From Prosopocoilus inquinatus (lineage: Eukaryota > Arthropoda > Insecta > Coleoptera > Lucanidae), in NCBI GenBank assembly GCA_036172665.1, contig CM069870.1, positions 44,970,001-45,034,000 of the forward strand: 64,000 nucleotides of DNA. The letters are read 5' to 3'. Positions 40,001 through 52,774 of the stretch are shown here, in pieces. Each line of letters starts with the position of its first letter. Position 1 is the stretch's first letter. A model generated the notes under the pieces. It was not told where the DNA came from and did not search any database. It worked only from the letters and a program-made list of their open reading frames with translations. The translations under genes and the position numbers were made by a program.

Positions 40001-41295
40001 TAGTTTTAAACGAAACAACACGCATTAGCGTTGTTACTGTGATGTATCTAATCGATCCTTACTTATCTATCATGTTATTTGACGTTTGGATGGACTCCAG
40101 TAAGTCTGATGTGAGATACAAAGTTTTTGGACGCAGCAGGAGCTGGAAATAGTTTTAAACGAAACAACACGTATTAGCGTTGTTCCTGTGCTGTATCTAA
40201 TCGATCCTTACTCATATATCATGTTATTTGGCGTTTCGATGGACTCCAGTAGCTCTGATGTGAGATACGACGTTTTCGGACGCAGCAGAAGCTGGAAATA
40301 GTTTAAAACGAAACAACACGTATTAGCGTTGTTCCTGTGATGTATCTAATCGATCCTTACTCATCTATCATGTTATTTGACGTTTCGATGGACTCCAGTA
40401 ACTCTAATGTGAAATACGAAATTTTCGGACGCAGCAGAAGCTGGAAATAGTTTTAAACGATACAACACGCATTAGCGTTGTTCCTGTGATGTATCTAATC
40501 GATCCTTACTTATCTATCATGTTATTTGACGTTTGGATGGACTCCAGTAACCCTGACGTGAGATACGAAGTTCTCGGACGCAGCAGAAACTGGAAATAGT
40601 TTTAAACGAAACAACACGTATTAGCGTTGTTCCTGTGATGTATCTAATCGATCCTTACACATCTATCATGTTATTTGACGTTTGGATGGACTCCAGTAAC
40701 TCTGATGTGAGATACAAAGTTTTTGGACGCAGCAGAAGCTGGAAATAGTTTTGAACGAAACAACACGTATTAGCGTTGTTCCTGTGATGTATCTAATCGA
40801 TCCTTACTCATCTATCATGTTATTTGGCGTTTCGATGGACTCCAGTAGCTCTGATGTGAGATACGACGTTTTCGGACGCAGCAGAAGCTGGAAATAGTTT
40901 TAAACGAAACAACACGTATTAGCGTTGTTGCTGTGATGTATCTAATCGATCCTTACTTATCTATCATGTTATTTGACGTTTGGATGGACTCCAGTAACTC
41001 TGATGTGAGATACAAAGTTTTTGGACGCAGCAGAAGCTGGAAATAGTTTTGAACGAAACAACACGTATTAGCGTTGTTCCTGTGATGTATCTAATCGATC
41101 CTTACTCATCTATCATGTTATTTGGCGATTCGATGGACTCCAGTAACTTTGATGTGAGATACGAAGTTCTCGGACGCAGCTGAAGCTAGAAATAGTTTTA
41201 AACGAAACAACACGCATTAGCGTTGTTACTGTGATGTATCTAATCGATCCTTACTTATCTATCATGTTATTTGACGTTTGGATGGACTCCAGTAA
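37096..41295. repeat. X segment, copy 3, partial (about 4.2 kb)
   Basis: Follows X copy 2 directly, without Y, at an offset of 8637. Markers at 39601 (ctaaccgatc) and 38109 (145-bp G) are present. It has the ancestral gacgcagcag near 37155 where copies 1 and 2 have gactcagcag, and ordinary gatacgaag where they have gataagaag. Private changes are agaagcggg near 39250 and gtttaaaac near 40304. The match to copy 2 ends where 41296 has g (aagtctg) against c. Confidence 0.83.
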
Positions 41296-41828
41296 GTCTG
41301 ATGTGAGATACAAAGTTTTTGGACGCAGCAGGAGCTGGAAATAGTTTTAAACGAAACAACACGTATTAGCGTTGTTCCTGTGCTGTATCTAATCGATCCT
41401 TACTCATATATCATGTTATTTGGCGTTTCGATGGACTCCAGTAGCTCTGATGTGAGATACGACGTTTTCGGACGCAGCAGAAGCTGGAAATAGTTTTAAA
41501 CGAAACAACACGTATTAGCGTTGTTCCTGTGATGTATCTAATCGATCCTTACTCATCTATCATGTTATTTGACGTTTCGATGGACTCCAGTAACTCTAAT
41601 GTGAGATACGAAATTTTCGGACGCAGCAGAAGCTGGAAATAGTTTTAAACGAAACAACACGCATTAGTGTTGTTCCTGTGATGTATCTAATCGATCCTTA
41701 CTTATCTATCATGTTATTTGACGTTTGGATGGACTCCAGTAACCCTGACGTGAGATACGAAGTTCTCGGACGCAGCTGAAGCTAGAAATAGTTTTAAACG
41801 AAACAACACGCATTAGCGTTGTTACTGT
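41296..41828. repeat. Join between X copy 3 and S block copy 2
   Basis: Units G (41233, caggagc), E' 41382, C 41531 and a hybrid 41680 lie here. The 41680 unit reads aaccctgacg and gaagttctcgg like A, then cagctgaagctag like F. It joins sequence resembling the A at 7582 to the end of the F-like unit at 7731, skipping one unit. Confidence 0.72.
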
Positions 41829-44800
41829 GATGTATCTAATCGATCCTTACTTATCTATCATGTTATTTGACGTTTGGATGGACTCCAGTAAGTCTGATGT
41901 GAGATACAAAGTTTTTGGACGCAGCAGAAGCTGGAAAAAGTTTTGAACGAAACAACACGTATTAGCGTTGTTCCTGTGATGTATCTAATCGATCCTTACT
42001 CATCTATCATGTTATTTGACGTTTGGATGGACTCCAGTAACTCTGATGTGAGATACAAAGTTTTTGGACGCAGCAGGAGCTGGAAATAGTTTTAAACGAA
42101 ACAACACGTATTAGCGTTGTTCCTGTGCTGTATCTAATCGATCCTTACTCATATATCATGTTATTTGGCGTTTCGATGGACTCCAGTAGCTCTGATGTGA
42201 GATACGACGTTTTCGGACGCAGCAGAAGCTGGAAATAGTTTTAAACGAAATAACACGTATTAGCGTTGTTCCTGTGATGTATCTAATCGATCCTTACTCA
42301 TCTATCATGTTATTTGACGTTTGGATGGACTCCAGTAACTCTGATGTGAGATACAAAGTTTTTGGACGCAGCAGGAGCTGAAAATAGTTTTAAACGAAAC
42401 AACACGTATTAGCGTTGTTCCTGTGCTGTATCTAATCGATCCTTACTCATATATCATGTTATTTGGCGTTTCGATGGACTCCAGTAGCTCTGATGTGAGA
42501 TACGACGTTTTCGGACGCAGCAGAAGCTGGAAATAGTTTTAAACGAAACAACACGTATTAGCGTTGTTCCTGTGCTGTATCTAATCGATCCTTACTCATA
42601 TATCATGTTATTTGGCGTTTCGATGGACTCCAGTAGCTCTGATGTGAGATACGACGTTTTCGGACGCAGCAGAAGCTGGAAATAGTTTTAAACGAAACAA
42701 CACGTATTAGCGTTGTTCCTGTGATGTATCTAATCGATCCTTACTCATCTATCATGTTATTTGACGTTTGGATGGACTCCAGTAACTATGATGTGAGATA
42801 CAAAGTTTTTGGACGCAGCAGAAGCTGGAAATAGTTTTGAACGAAACAACACGTATTAGCGTTGTTCCTGTGATGTATCTAATCGATCCTTACTCATCTA
42901 TCATGTTATTTGACGTTTCGATGGACTCCAGTAACTCTAATGTGAGATACGAAATTTTCGGACGCAGCAGAAGCTGGAAATAGTTTTAAACTAAACAACA
43001 CGCATTAGTGTTGTTCCTGTGATGTATCTAATCGATCCTTACTCATCTATCATGTTATTTGACGTTTGGATGGACTCCAGTAACTCTGATGTGAGATACA
43101 AAGTTTTTGGACGCAGCAGAAGCTGGAAATAGTTTTGAACGAAACAACACGTATTAGCGTTGTTCCTGTGATGTATCTAATCGATCCTTACTCATCTATC
43201 ATGTTATTTGGCGTTTCGATGGACTCCAGTAGCTCTGATGTGAGATACGACGTTTTCGGACGCAGCAGAAGCTGGAAATAGTTTTAAACGAAACAACACG
43301 TATTAGCGTTGTTCCTGTGATGTATCTAATCGATCCTTACTCATCTATCATGTTATTTGACGTTTCGATGGACTCCAGTAACTCTAATGTGAGATACGAA
43401 ATTTTCGGACGCAGCAGAAGCTGGAAATAGTTTTAAACGAAACAACACGCATTAGCGTTGTTCCTGTGATGTATCTAATCGATCCTTACTTATCTATCAT
43501 GTTATTTGACGTTTGGATGGACTCCAGTAACCCTGACGTGAGATACGAAGTTCTCGGACGCAGCAGAAGCTGGAAATAGTTTCAAACGAAACAACACGTA
43601 TTAGCGTTGATCCTGTGATGTATCTAATCGATCCTTACTCATCTATCATGTTATTTGACGTTTGGATGGACTCCAGTAACTCTGATCTGAGATACAATGT
43701 TTTTGGACGCAGCAGAAGCTGGAAATAGTTTTAAACGAAACAACGCGCATTAGCGTTGTTCCTGTGATGTATCTAATCGATCCTTACTTATCTATCATGT
43801 TATTTGACGTTTGGATGGACTCCAGTAACCCTGACGTGAGATACAAAGTTTTTGGACGCAGCAGGAGCTGGAAATAGTTTTAAACGAAACAACACGTATT
43901 AGCGTTGTTCCTGTGCTGTATCTAATCGATCCTTACTCATATATCATGTTATTTGGCGTTTCGATGGACTCCATTAGCTCTGATGTGAGATACGACGTTT
44001 TCGGACGCAGCAGAAGCTGGAAATAGTTTTAAACGAAACAACACGTATTAGCGTTGTTCCTGTGATGTATCTAATCGATCCTTACTCATCTATCATGTTA
44101 TTTGACGTTTCGATGGACTCCAGTAACTCTAATGTGAGATACGAAATTTTCGGACGCAGCAGAAGCTGGAAATAGTTTTAAACTAAACAACACGCATTAG
44201 TGTTGTTCCTGTGATGTATCTAATCGATCTTTACTTATCTATCATGTTATTTGACGTTTGGATGGACTCCAGTAACCCTGACGTGAGATACGAAGTTCTC
44301 GGACGCAGCAGAAGCTGGAAATAGTTTTAAACTAAACAACACGTATTAGCGTTGTTCCTGTGATGTATCTAATCGATCCTTACTCATCTATCATGTTATT
44401 TGACGTTTCGATGGACTCCAGTAACTCTAATGTGAGATACGAAATTTTCGGACGCAGCAGAAGCTGGAAATAATTTTAAACGAAACAACACGCATTAGCG
44501 TTGTTCCTGTGATGTATCTAATCGATCCTTACTTATCTATCATGTTATTTGACGTTTGGATGGACTCCAGTAACCCTGACGTGAGATACGAAATTCTCGG
44601 ACGCAGCAGAAGCTGGAAATAGTTTTAAACGAAATAACACGTATTAGCGTTGTTCCTGTGATGTATCTAATCGATCCTTACTCATCTATCATGTTATTTG
44701 ACGTTTGGATGGACTCCAGTAACTCTGATGTGAGATACAAAGTTTTTGGACGCAGCAGAAGCTGGAAATAGTTTGAAACGAAATAACACGCATTAGCGTT

Positions 44801-47339
44801 GTTACTGTGATGTATCTAAACGATCCTTACTTATCTAACATGTTATTTAACGTTTGGATGGACTCCAGTAAGTCTGATGTGAGACAAAGTTTTTGGACGC
44901 AGCAGGATCTGGAAATAGTTTTAAACGAAACAACACGCATTAGCGTTGTTCCTGTGATGTATCTAATCGATCCTTACTCATCTATCATGTTATTTGACGT
45001 TTCGATGGACTACAGTAACTCTAATGTGAGATACGAAATTTTCGGACGCAGCAGAAGCTGGAAATAGTTTTAAACGAAACAACACGCATTAGTGTTGTTC
45101 CTGTGATGTATCTAATCGATCCTTACTTATCTATCATGTGATTTGACGTTTGGATGGACTCCAGTAACTATGATGTGAGATACAAAGTTTTTGGACGCAG
45201 CAGAAGCTGGAAATAGTTTTGAACGAAACAACACGTATTAGCGTTGTTCCTGTGATGTATCTAATCGATCCTTACTTATCTATCATGTTATTTGACGTTT
45301 GGATGGACTCCAGTAACCCTGACGTGATATACGAAGTTCTCGGACGCAGCAGAAGCTGGAAATAATTTTAAACGAAATAACACGTATTAGCGTTGTTCCT
45401 GTGATGTATCTAATCGATCCTTACTCATCTATCATGTTATTTGACGTTTGGATGGACTCCAGTAACTCTGATGTGAGATACAAAGTTTTTGGACGCAGCA
45501 GAAGCTGGAAATAGTTTTGAACGAAACAACACGTATTAGCGTTGTTCCTGTGATGTATCTAATCGATCCTTACTCATCTATCATGTTATTTGGCGATTCG
45601 ATGGACTCCAGTAACTTTGATGTGAGATACGAAGTTCTCGGACGCAGCTGAAGCTAGAAATAGTTTTAAACGAAAAAACACGCATTAGCGTTGTTACTGT
45701 GATGTATCTAATCGATCCTTACTTATCTATCATGTTATTTGACGTTTGGATGGACTCCAGTAAGTCTGATGTGAGATACAAAGTTTTTGGACGCAGCAGA
45801 TGCTGGAAATAGTTTTGAACGAAACAACACGTATTAGCGTTGTTCCTGTGATGTATCTAATCGATCCTTACTCATCTATCATGTTATTTGACGTTTGGAT
45901 GGACTCCAGTAACTCTGATGTGAGATACAAAGTTTTTGGACGCAGCCGGAGCTGGAAATAGTTTTAAACGAAACAACACGTATTAGCGTTGTTCCTGTGC
46001 TGTATCTAATCGATCCTTACTCATATATCATGTTATTTGGCGTTTCGATGGACTCCAGTAGCTCTGATGTGAGATACGACGTTTTCGGACGCAGCAGAAG
46101 CTGGAAATAGTTTTAAACGAAATAACACGTATTAGCGTTGTTCCTGTGATGTATCTAATCGATCCTTACTCATCTATCATGTTATTTGACGTTTGGATGG
46201 ACTCCAGTAACTCTGATGTGAGATACAAAGTTTTTGGACGCAGCAGGAGCTGGAAATAGTTTTAAACGAAACAACACGTATTAGCGTTGTTCCTGTGCTG
46301 TATCTAATCGATCCTTACTCATATATCATGTTATTTGGCGTTTCGATGGACTCCAGTAGCTCTGATGTGAGATACGACGTTTTCGGACGCAGCAGAAGCT
46401 GGAAATAGTTTTAAACGAAACAACACGTATTAGCGTTGTTCCTGTGATGTATCTAATCGATCCTTACTCATCTATCATGTTATTTGACGTTTCGATGGAC
46501 TCCAGTAACTCTAATGTGAGATACGAAATTTTCGGACGCAGCAGAAGCTGGAAATAGTTTTAAACGAAACAACACGCATTAGTGTTGTTCCTGTGATGCA
46601 TCTAATCGATCCTTACTTATCTATCATGTTATTTGACGTTTGGATGGACTCCAGTAACCCTGACGTGAGATACGAAGTTCTCGGACGCAGCAGAAGCTGG
46701 AAATAGTTTTAAACGAAACAACATGTATTAGCGTTGTTCCTGTGATGTATCTAATCGATCCTTACTCATCTATCATGTTATTTGACGTTTGGATGGACTC
46801 CAGTAACTATGATGTGAGATACAAAGTTTTTGGACGCAGCAGAAGCTGGAAATAGTTTTGAACGAAACAACACGTATTAGCGTTGTTCCTGTGATGTATC
46901 TAATCGATCCTTACTCATCTATCATGTTATTTGACGTTTCGATGGACTCCAGTAACTCTAATGTGAGATACGAAATTTTCGGACGCAGCAGAAGCTGGAA
47001 ATAGTTTTAAACTAAACAACACGCATTAGTGTTGTTCCTGTGATGTATCTAATCGATCCTTACTCATCTATCATGTTATTTGACGTTTGGATGGACTCCA
47101 GTAACTCTGATGTGAGATACAAAGTTTTTGGACGCAGCAGAAGCTGGAAATAGTTTTGAACGAAACAACACGTATTAGCGTTGTTCCTGTGATGTATCTA
47201 ATCGATCCTTACTCATCTATCATGTTATTTGGCGTTTCGATGGACTCCAGTAGCTCTGATGTGAGATACGACGTTTTCGGACGCAGCAGAAGCTGGAAAT
47301 AGTTTTAAACGAAACAACACGTATTAGCGTTGTTCCTGT
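41829..47339. repeat. S block, copy 2 (about 5.5 kb)
   Basis: Same unit order as 7880-13384, offset 33949, then 33955 after the 6-base deletion private to copy 1. Changes seen only here include gatctgag near 43685, ccattagctc near 43972, aataacacgc near 44785, gaaaaaacac near 45674 and cagccggag near 45946. Confidence 0.87.
44807..45067 (+). other. Spurious 86-codon ORF, copy 3
   Basis: Same 147-bp unit (44809-44955) and same product as at 1025. Not judged coding. Confidence 0.85.
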
Positions 47340-48829
47340 GATGTATCTAATCGATCCTTACTCATCTATCATGTTATTTGACGTTTCGATGGACTCCAGT
47401 AACTCTAATGTGAGATACGAAATTTTCGGACGCAGCAGAAGCTGGAAATAGTTTTAAACGAAACAACACGCATTAGCGTTGTTCCTGTGATGTATCTAAT
47501 CGATCCTTACTTATCTATCATGTTATTTGACGTTTGGATGAACTCCAGTAACCCTGACGTGAGATACGAAGTTCTCGGACGCAGCAGAAGCTGGAAATAG
47601 TTTCAAACGAAACAACACGTATTAGCTTTGATCCTGTGATGTATCTAATCGATCCTTACTCATCTATCATGTTATTTGACGTTTGGATGGACTCCAGTAA
47701 CTCTGACGTGAGATACAATGTTTTTGGACGCAGCAGAAGCTGGAAATAGTTTTAAACGAAACAACGCGCATTAGCGTTGTTCCTGTGATGTATCTAATCG
47801 ATCCTTACTTATCTATCATGTTATTTGACGTTTGGATGGACTCCAGTAACCCTGACGTGAGATACGAAGTTCTCGGACGCAGCAGAAGCTGGAAATAGTT
47901 TCAAACGAAACAACACGTATTAGCGTTGATCCTGTGATGTATCTAATCGATCGTTACTCATCTATCATGTTATTTGACGTTTCGATGGACTCCAGTAACT
48001 CTAATGTGAGAAACGAAATTTTCGGACGCAGGAGAAGCTGGAAATAGTTTTAAACGAAACAACACGCATTAGCGTTGTTCCTGTGATGTATCTAATCGAT
48101 CCTTACTCATCTATCATGTTATTTGGCGTTTCGATGGAATCCAGTAACTCTGATGTGAGATACAAAGTTTTTGGACGCAGCAGAAGCTGGAAATAGTTTT
48201 GAACGAAACAACAAGTATTAGCGTTGTTCCTGTGATGTATCTAATCGATCCTTACTCATCTATCATGTTATTTGACGTTTCGATGGACTCCAGTAACTCT
48301 GATGTGAGATACAAAGTTTTTGGACGCAGCAGAAGCTGGAAATAGTTTTGAACGAAACAACAAGTATTAGCGTTGTTCCTGTGCTGTATCTAATCGATCC
48401 TTACTCATATATCATGTTATTTGGCGTTTCGATGGACTCCAGTAGCTCTGATGTGAGATACGACGTTTTCGGACGCAGCAGAAGCTGGAAATAGTTTTAA
48501 ACGAAATAACACGTATTAGCGTTGTTCCTGTGATGTATCTAATCGATCCTTACTCATCTATCATGTTATTTGACGTTTGGATGGACTCCAGTAACTCTGA
48601 TGGGAGATACAAAGTTTTTGGACGCAGCAGGAGCTGGAAATAGTTTTAAACGAAACAACACGCATTAGCGTTGTTCCTGTGATGTATCTAATCGATCCTT
48701 ACTCATCTATCATGTTATTTGACGTTTCGATGGACTCCAGTAACTCTAATGTGAGATACGAAATTTTCGGACGCAGCAGAAGCTGGAAATAGTTTTAAAC
48801 GAAACAACACGCATTAGCGTTGTTCCTGT
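46595..48829. repeat. 15-mer HOR variant, second copy
   Basis: Order as in 2515-4749 (A B C D E C A J A I H D'' E' D' C) at offset 44080, sharing gatgaactcc at 47537, agctttg near 47624 and tgggag at 48601. The 13534 relative lacks these, so this stretch descends with the 2.5-kb copy even though the upstream part carries the extra D' E' pair of the 10.9-kb copy. Confidence 0.87.
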
Positions 48830-50767
48830 GATGTATCTAATCGATCCTTACTTATCTATCATGTTATTTGACGTTTGGATGGACTCCAGTAACCCTGACG
48901 TGAGATACGAAGTTCTCGGACGCAGCAGAAGCTGGAAATAGTTTCAAACGAAACAACACGTATTAGCGTTGATCCTGTGATGTATCTAATCGATCCTTAC
49001 TCATCTATCATGTTATTTGACGTTTGGATGGACTCCAGTAACTCTGATGTGAGATACAATGTTTTTGGACGCAGCAGAAGCTGGAAATAGTTTTAAACGA
49101 AACAACACGTATTAGCGTTGTTCCTGTGATGTATCTAATCGATCCTTACTCATCTATCATGTTATTTGGCGTTTCGATGGACTCCAGTAGCTCTGATGTG
49201 AGATACGACGTTTTCGGACGCAGCAGAAGCTGGAAATAGTTTTAAACGAAACAACACGTATTAGCGTTGTTCCTGTGATGTATCTAATCGATCCTTACTC
49301 ATCTATCATGTTATTTGACGTTTCGATGGACTCCAGTAACTCTAATGTGAGATACGAAATTTTCGGACGCAGCAGAAGCTGGAAATAGTTTTAAACGAAA
49401 CAACACGCATTAGCGTTGTTCCTGTGATGTATCTAATCGATCCTTACTTATCTATCATGTTATTTGACGTTTGGATGGACTCCAGTAAACCTTACGTGAG
49501 ATACGAAGTTCTCGGACGCAGCAGAAGCTGGAAATAGTTTCAAACGAAACAACACGTATTAGCGTTGATCCTGTGATGTATCTAATCGATCGTTACTCAT
49601 CTATCATGTTATTTGACGTTTCGATGGACTCCAGTAACTCTAATGTGAGAAACGAAATTTTCGGACGCAGGAGAAGCTGGAAATAGTTTTAAACGAAACA
49701 ACACGCATTAGCGTTGTTCCTGTGATGTATCTAATCGATCCTTACTCATCTATCATGTTATTTGGCGTTTCGATGGAATCCAGTAACTCTGATGTGAGAT
49801 ACAAAGTTTTTGGACGCAGCAGAAGCTGGAAATAGTTTTGAACGAAACAACAAGTATTAGCGTTGTTCCTGTGATGTATCTAATCGATCCTTACTCATCT
49901 ATCATGTTATTTGGCGTTTCGATGGACTCCAGTAACTTTGATGTGAGATACGAAGTTCTCGGACGCAGCTGAAGCTAGAAATAGTTTTAAACGAAACAAC
50001 ACGCATTAGCGTTGTTACTGTGATGTATCTAATCGATCCTTACTTATCTATCATGTTATTTGACGTTTGGATGGACTCCAAAGTAAGTCTGATGTGAGAT
50101 ACAAAGTTTTTGGACGCAGCAGAAACTGGAAATAGTTTTAAACGAAACAACACGTATTATCGTTGTTCCTGTGATGTATCTAATCGATCCTTACTCATCT
50201 ATCATGTTATTTGACGTTTCGATGGACTCCAGTAACTCTAATGTGAGAAACGAAATTTTCGGACGCAGGAGAAGCTGGAAATAGTTTAAACGAAACAACA
50301 CGTATTAGCGTTGTTCCTGTGCTGTATCTAATCGATCCTTACTCATATATCATGTTATTTGGCGTTTCGATGGACTCCAGTAGCTCTGATGTGAGATACG
50401 ACGTTTTCGGACGCAGCAGAAGCTGGAAATAGTTTTAAACGAAACAACACGTATTAGCGTTGTTCCTGTGATGTATCTAATCGATCCTTACTCATCTATC
50501 ATGTTATTTGACGTTTCGATGGACTCCAGTAACTCTAATGTGAAATACGAAATTTTCGGACGCAGCAGAAGCTGGAAATAGTTTTAAACGATACAACACG
50601 CATTAGCGTTTTTCCTGTGATGTATCTAATCGATCCTTACTTATCTATCATGTTATTTGACGTTTGGATGGACTCCAGTAACCCTGACGTGAGATACGAA
50701 GTTCTCGGACGCAGCAGAAACTGGAAATAGTTTTAAACGAAACAACACGTATTAGCGTTGTTCCTGT
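48830..50767. repeat. HOR segment A J E C A I H F G I E' C A
   Basis: Repeats 4750-6538 at offset 44080, including the 151-bp G (50022), the 148-bp I (50173) and tttttcctg near 50609. It adds the A unit at 50619 that the 6.5-kb copy lost. A private change is aaaccttacg near 49488. Confidence 0.86.
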
Positions 50768-52555
50768 GATGTATCTAATCGATCCTTACACATCTATCAT
50801 GTTATTTGACGTCTGGATGGACTCCAGTAACTCTGATGTGAGATACAAAGTTTTTGGACGCAGCAGAAGCTGGAAATAGTTTTGAACGAAACAACACGTA
50901 TTAGCGTTGTTCCTGTGATGTATCTAATCGATCCTTACTCATCTATCATGTTATTTGGCGTTTCGATGGACTCCAGTAGCTCTGATGTGAGATACGACGT
51001 TTTCGGACGCAGCAGAAGCTGGAAATAGTTTTAAACGAAACAACACGTATTAGCGTTGTTCCTGTGATGTATCTAATCGATCCTTACTCATCTATCATGT
51101 TATTTGACGTTTCGATGGACTCCAGTAACTCTAATGTGAGATACGAAATTTTCGGACGCAGCAGAAGCTGGAAATAGTTTTAAACGAAACAACACGCATT
51201 AGCGTTGTTCCTGTGATGTATCTAATCGATCCTTACTCATCTATCATGTTATTTGACGTTTGGATGGACTCCAGTAACTCTGATGTGAGATACAAAGTTT
51301 TTGGACGCAGCAGAAGCTGGAAATAGTTTTGAACGAAACAACACGTATTAGCGTTGTTCCTGTGATGTATCTAATCGATCCTTACTCATCTATCATGTTA
51401 TTTGGCGTTTCGATGGACTCCAGTAGCTCTGATGTGAGATACGACGTTTTCGGACGCAGCCGAAGCTGGAAATAGTTTTAAACGAAACAACAAGTATTAG
51501 CGTTGTTCCTGTGATGTATCTAATCGATCCTTACTCATCTATCATGTTATTTGACGTTTCGATGGACTCCAGTAACTCTAATGTGAGATACGAAATTTTC
51601 GGACGCAGCAGAAGCTGGAAATAGTTTTAAACGAAACAACACGCATTAGCGTTGTTCCTGTGATGTATCTAATCGATCCTTACTTATCTATCATGTTATT
51701 TGACGTTTGGATGGACTCCAGTAACCCTGACGTGAGATACGAAGTTCTCGGACGCAGCAGAAGCTGGAAATAGTTTCAAACGAAACAACACGTATTAGCG
51801 TTGATCCTGTGATGTATCTAATCGATCCTTACTCATCTATCATGTTATTTGACGTTTGGATGGACTCCAGTAACTATGATGTGAGATACAAAGTTTTTGG
51901 ACGCAGCAGAAGCTGGAAATAGTTTTGAACGAAACAACACGTATTAGCGTTGTTCCTGTGATGTATCTAATCGATCCTTACTCATCTATCATGTTATTTG
52001 ACGTTTCGATGGACTCCAGTAACTCTAATGTGAGATACGAAATTTTCGGACGCAGCAGAAGCTGGAAATAGTTTTAAACTAAACAACACGCATTAGTGTT
52101 GTTCCTGTGATGTATCTAATCGATCCTTACTCATCTATCATGTTATTTGACGTTTGGATGGACTCCAGTAACTCTGATGTGAGATACAAAGTTTTTGGAC
52201 GCAGCAGAAGCTGGAAATAGTTTTGAACGAAACAACACGTATTAGCGTTGTTCCTGTGATGTATCTAATCGATCCTTACTCATCTATCATGTTATTTGGC
52301 GTTTCGATGGACTCCAGTAGCTCTGATGTGAGATACGACGTTTTCGGACGCAGCAGAAGCTGGAAATAGTTTTAAACGAAACAACACGTATTAGCGTTGT
52401 TCCTGTGATGTATCTAATCGATCCTTACTCATCTATCATGTTATTTGACGTTTCGATGGACTCCAGTAACTCTAATGTGAGATACGAAATTTTCGGACGC
52501 AGCAGAAGCTGGAAATAGTTTTAAACGAAACAACACGCATTAGCGTTGTTCCTGT
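50768..52555. repeat. HOR segment D E C D E C A B C D E C
   Basis: Starts are D 50768 (gtctgg), E 50917, C 51066, D 51215, E 51364 (cagccgaag), C 51513, A 51662, B 51811, C 51960, D 52109, E 52258, C 52407. The part up to about 51850 is duplicated at 52651-54603. Confidence 0.82.
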
Positions 52556-52774
52556 GATGTATCTAATCGATCCTTACTTATCTATCATGTTATTTGACGT
52601 TTGGATGAACTCCAGTAACCCTGACGTGAGATACGAAGTTCTCGGACGCATCTATCATGTTATTTGGCGTTTCGATGGACTCCAGTAACTTTGATGTGAG
52701 ATACGAAGTTCTCGGACGCAGCTGAAGCTAGAAATAGTTTTAAACGAAACAACACGCATTAGCGTTGTTACTGT
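52556..52774. repeat. 219-bp fused unit with out-of-register junction
   Basis: A class A unit (gatgaactcc marker) runs to ggacgca at 52650 and is joined directly to tctatcatg at 52651, the middle of a class F unit (consensus 26). The fused unit is 95 + 124 = 219 bp and shifts the phase of everything to its right by 70. Only 'ca' is shared at the joint, so this looks like end joining rather than homologous exchange. The right side duplicates sequence from 49898 on, at offset 2753. Confidence 0.92.
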
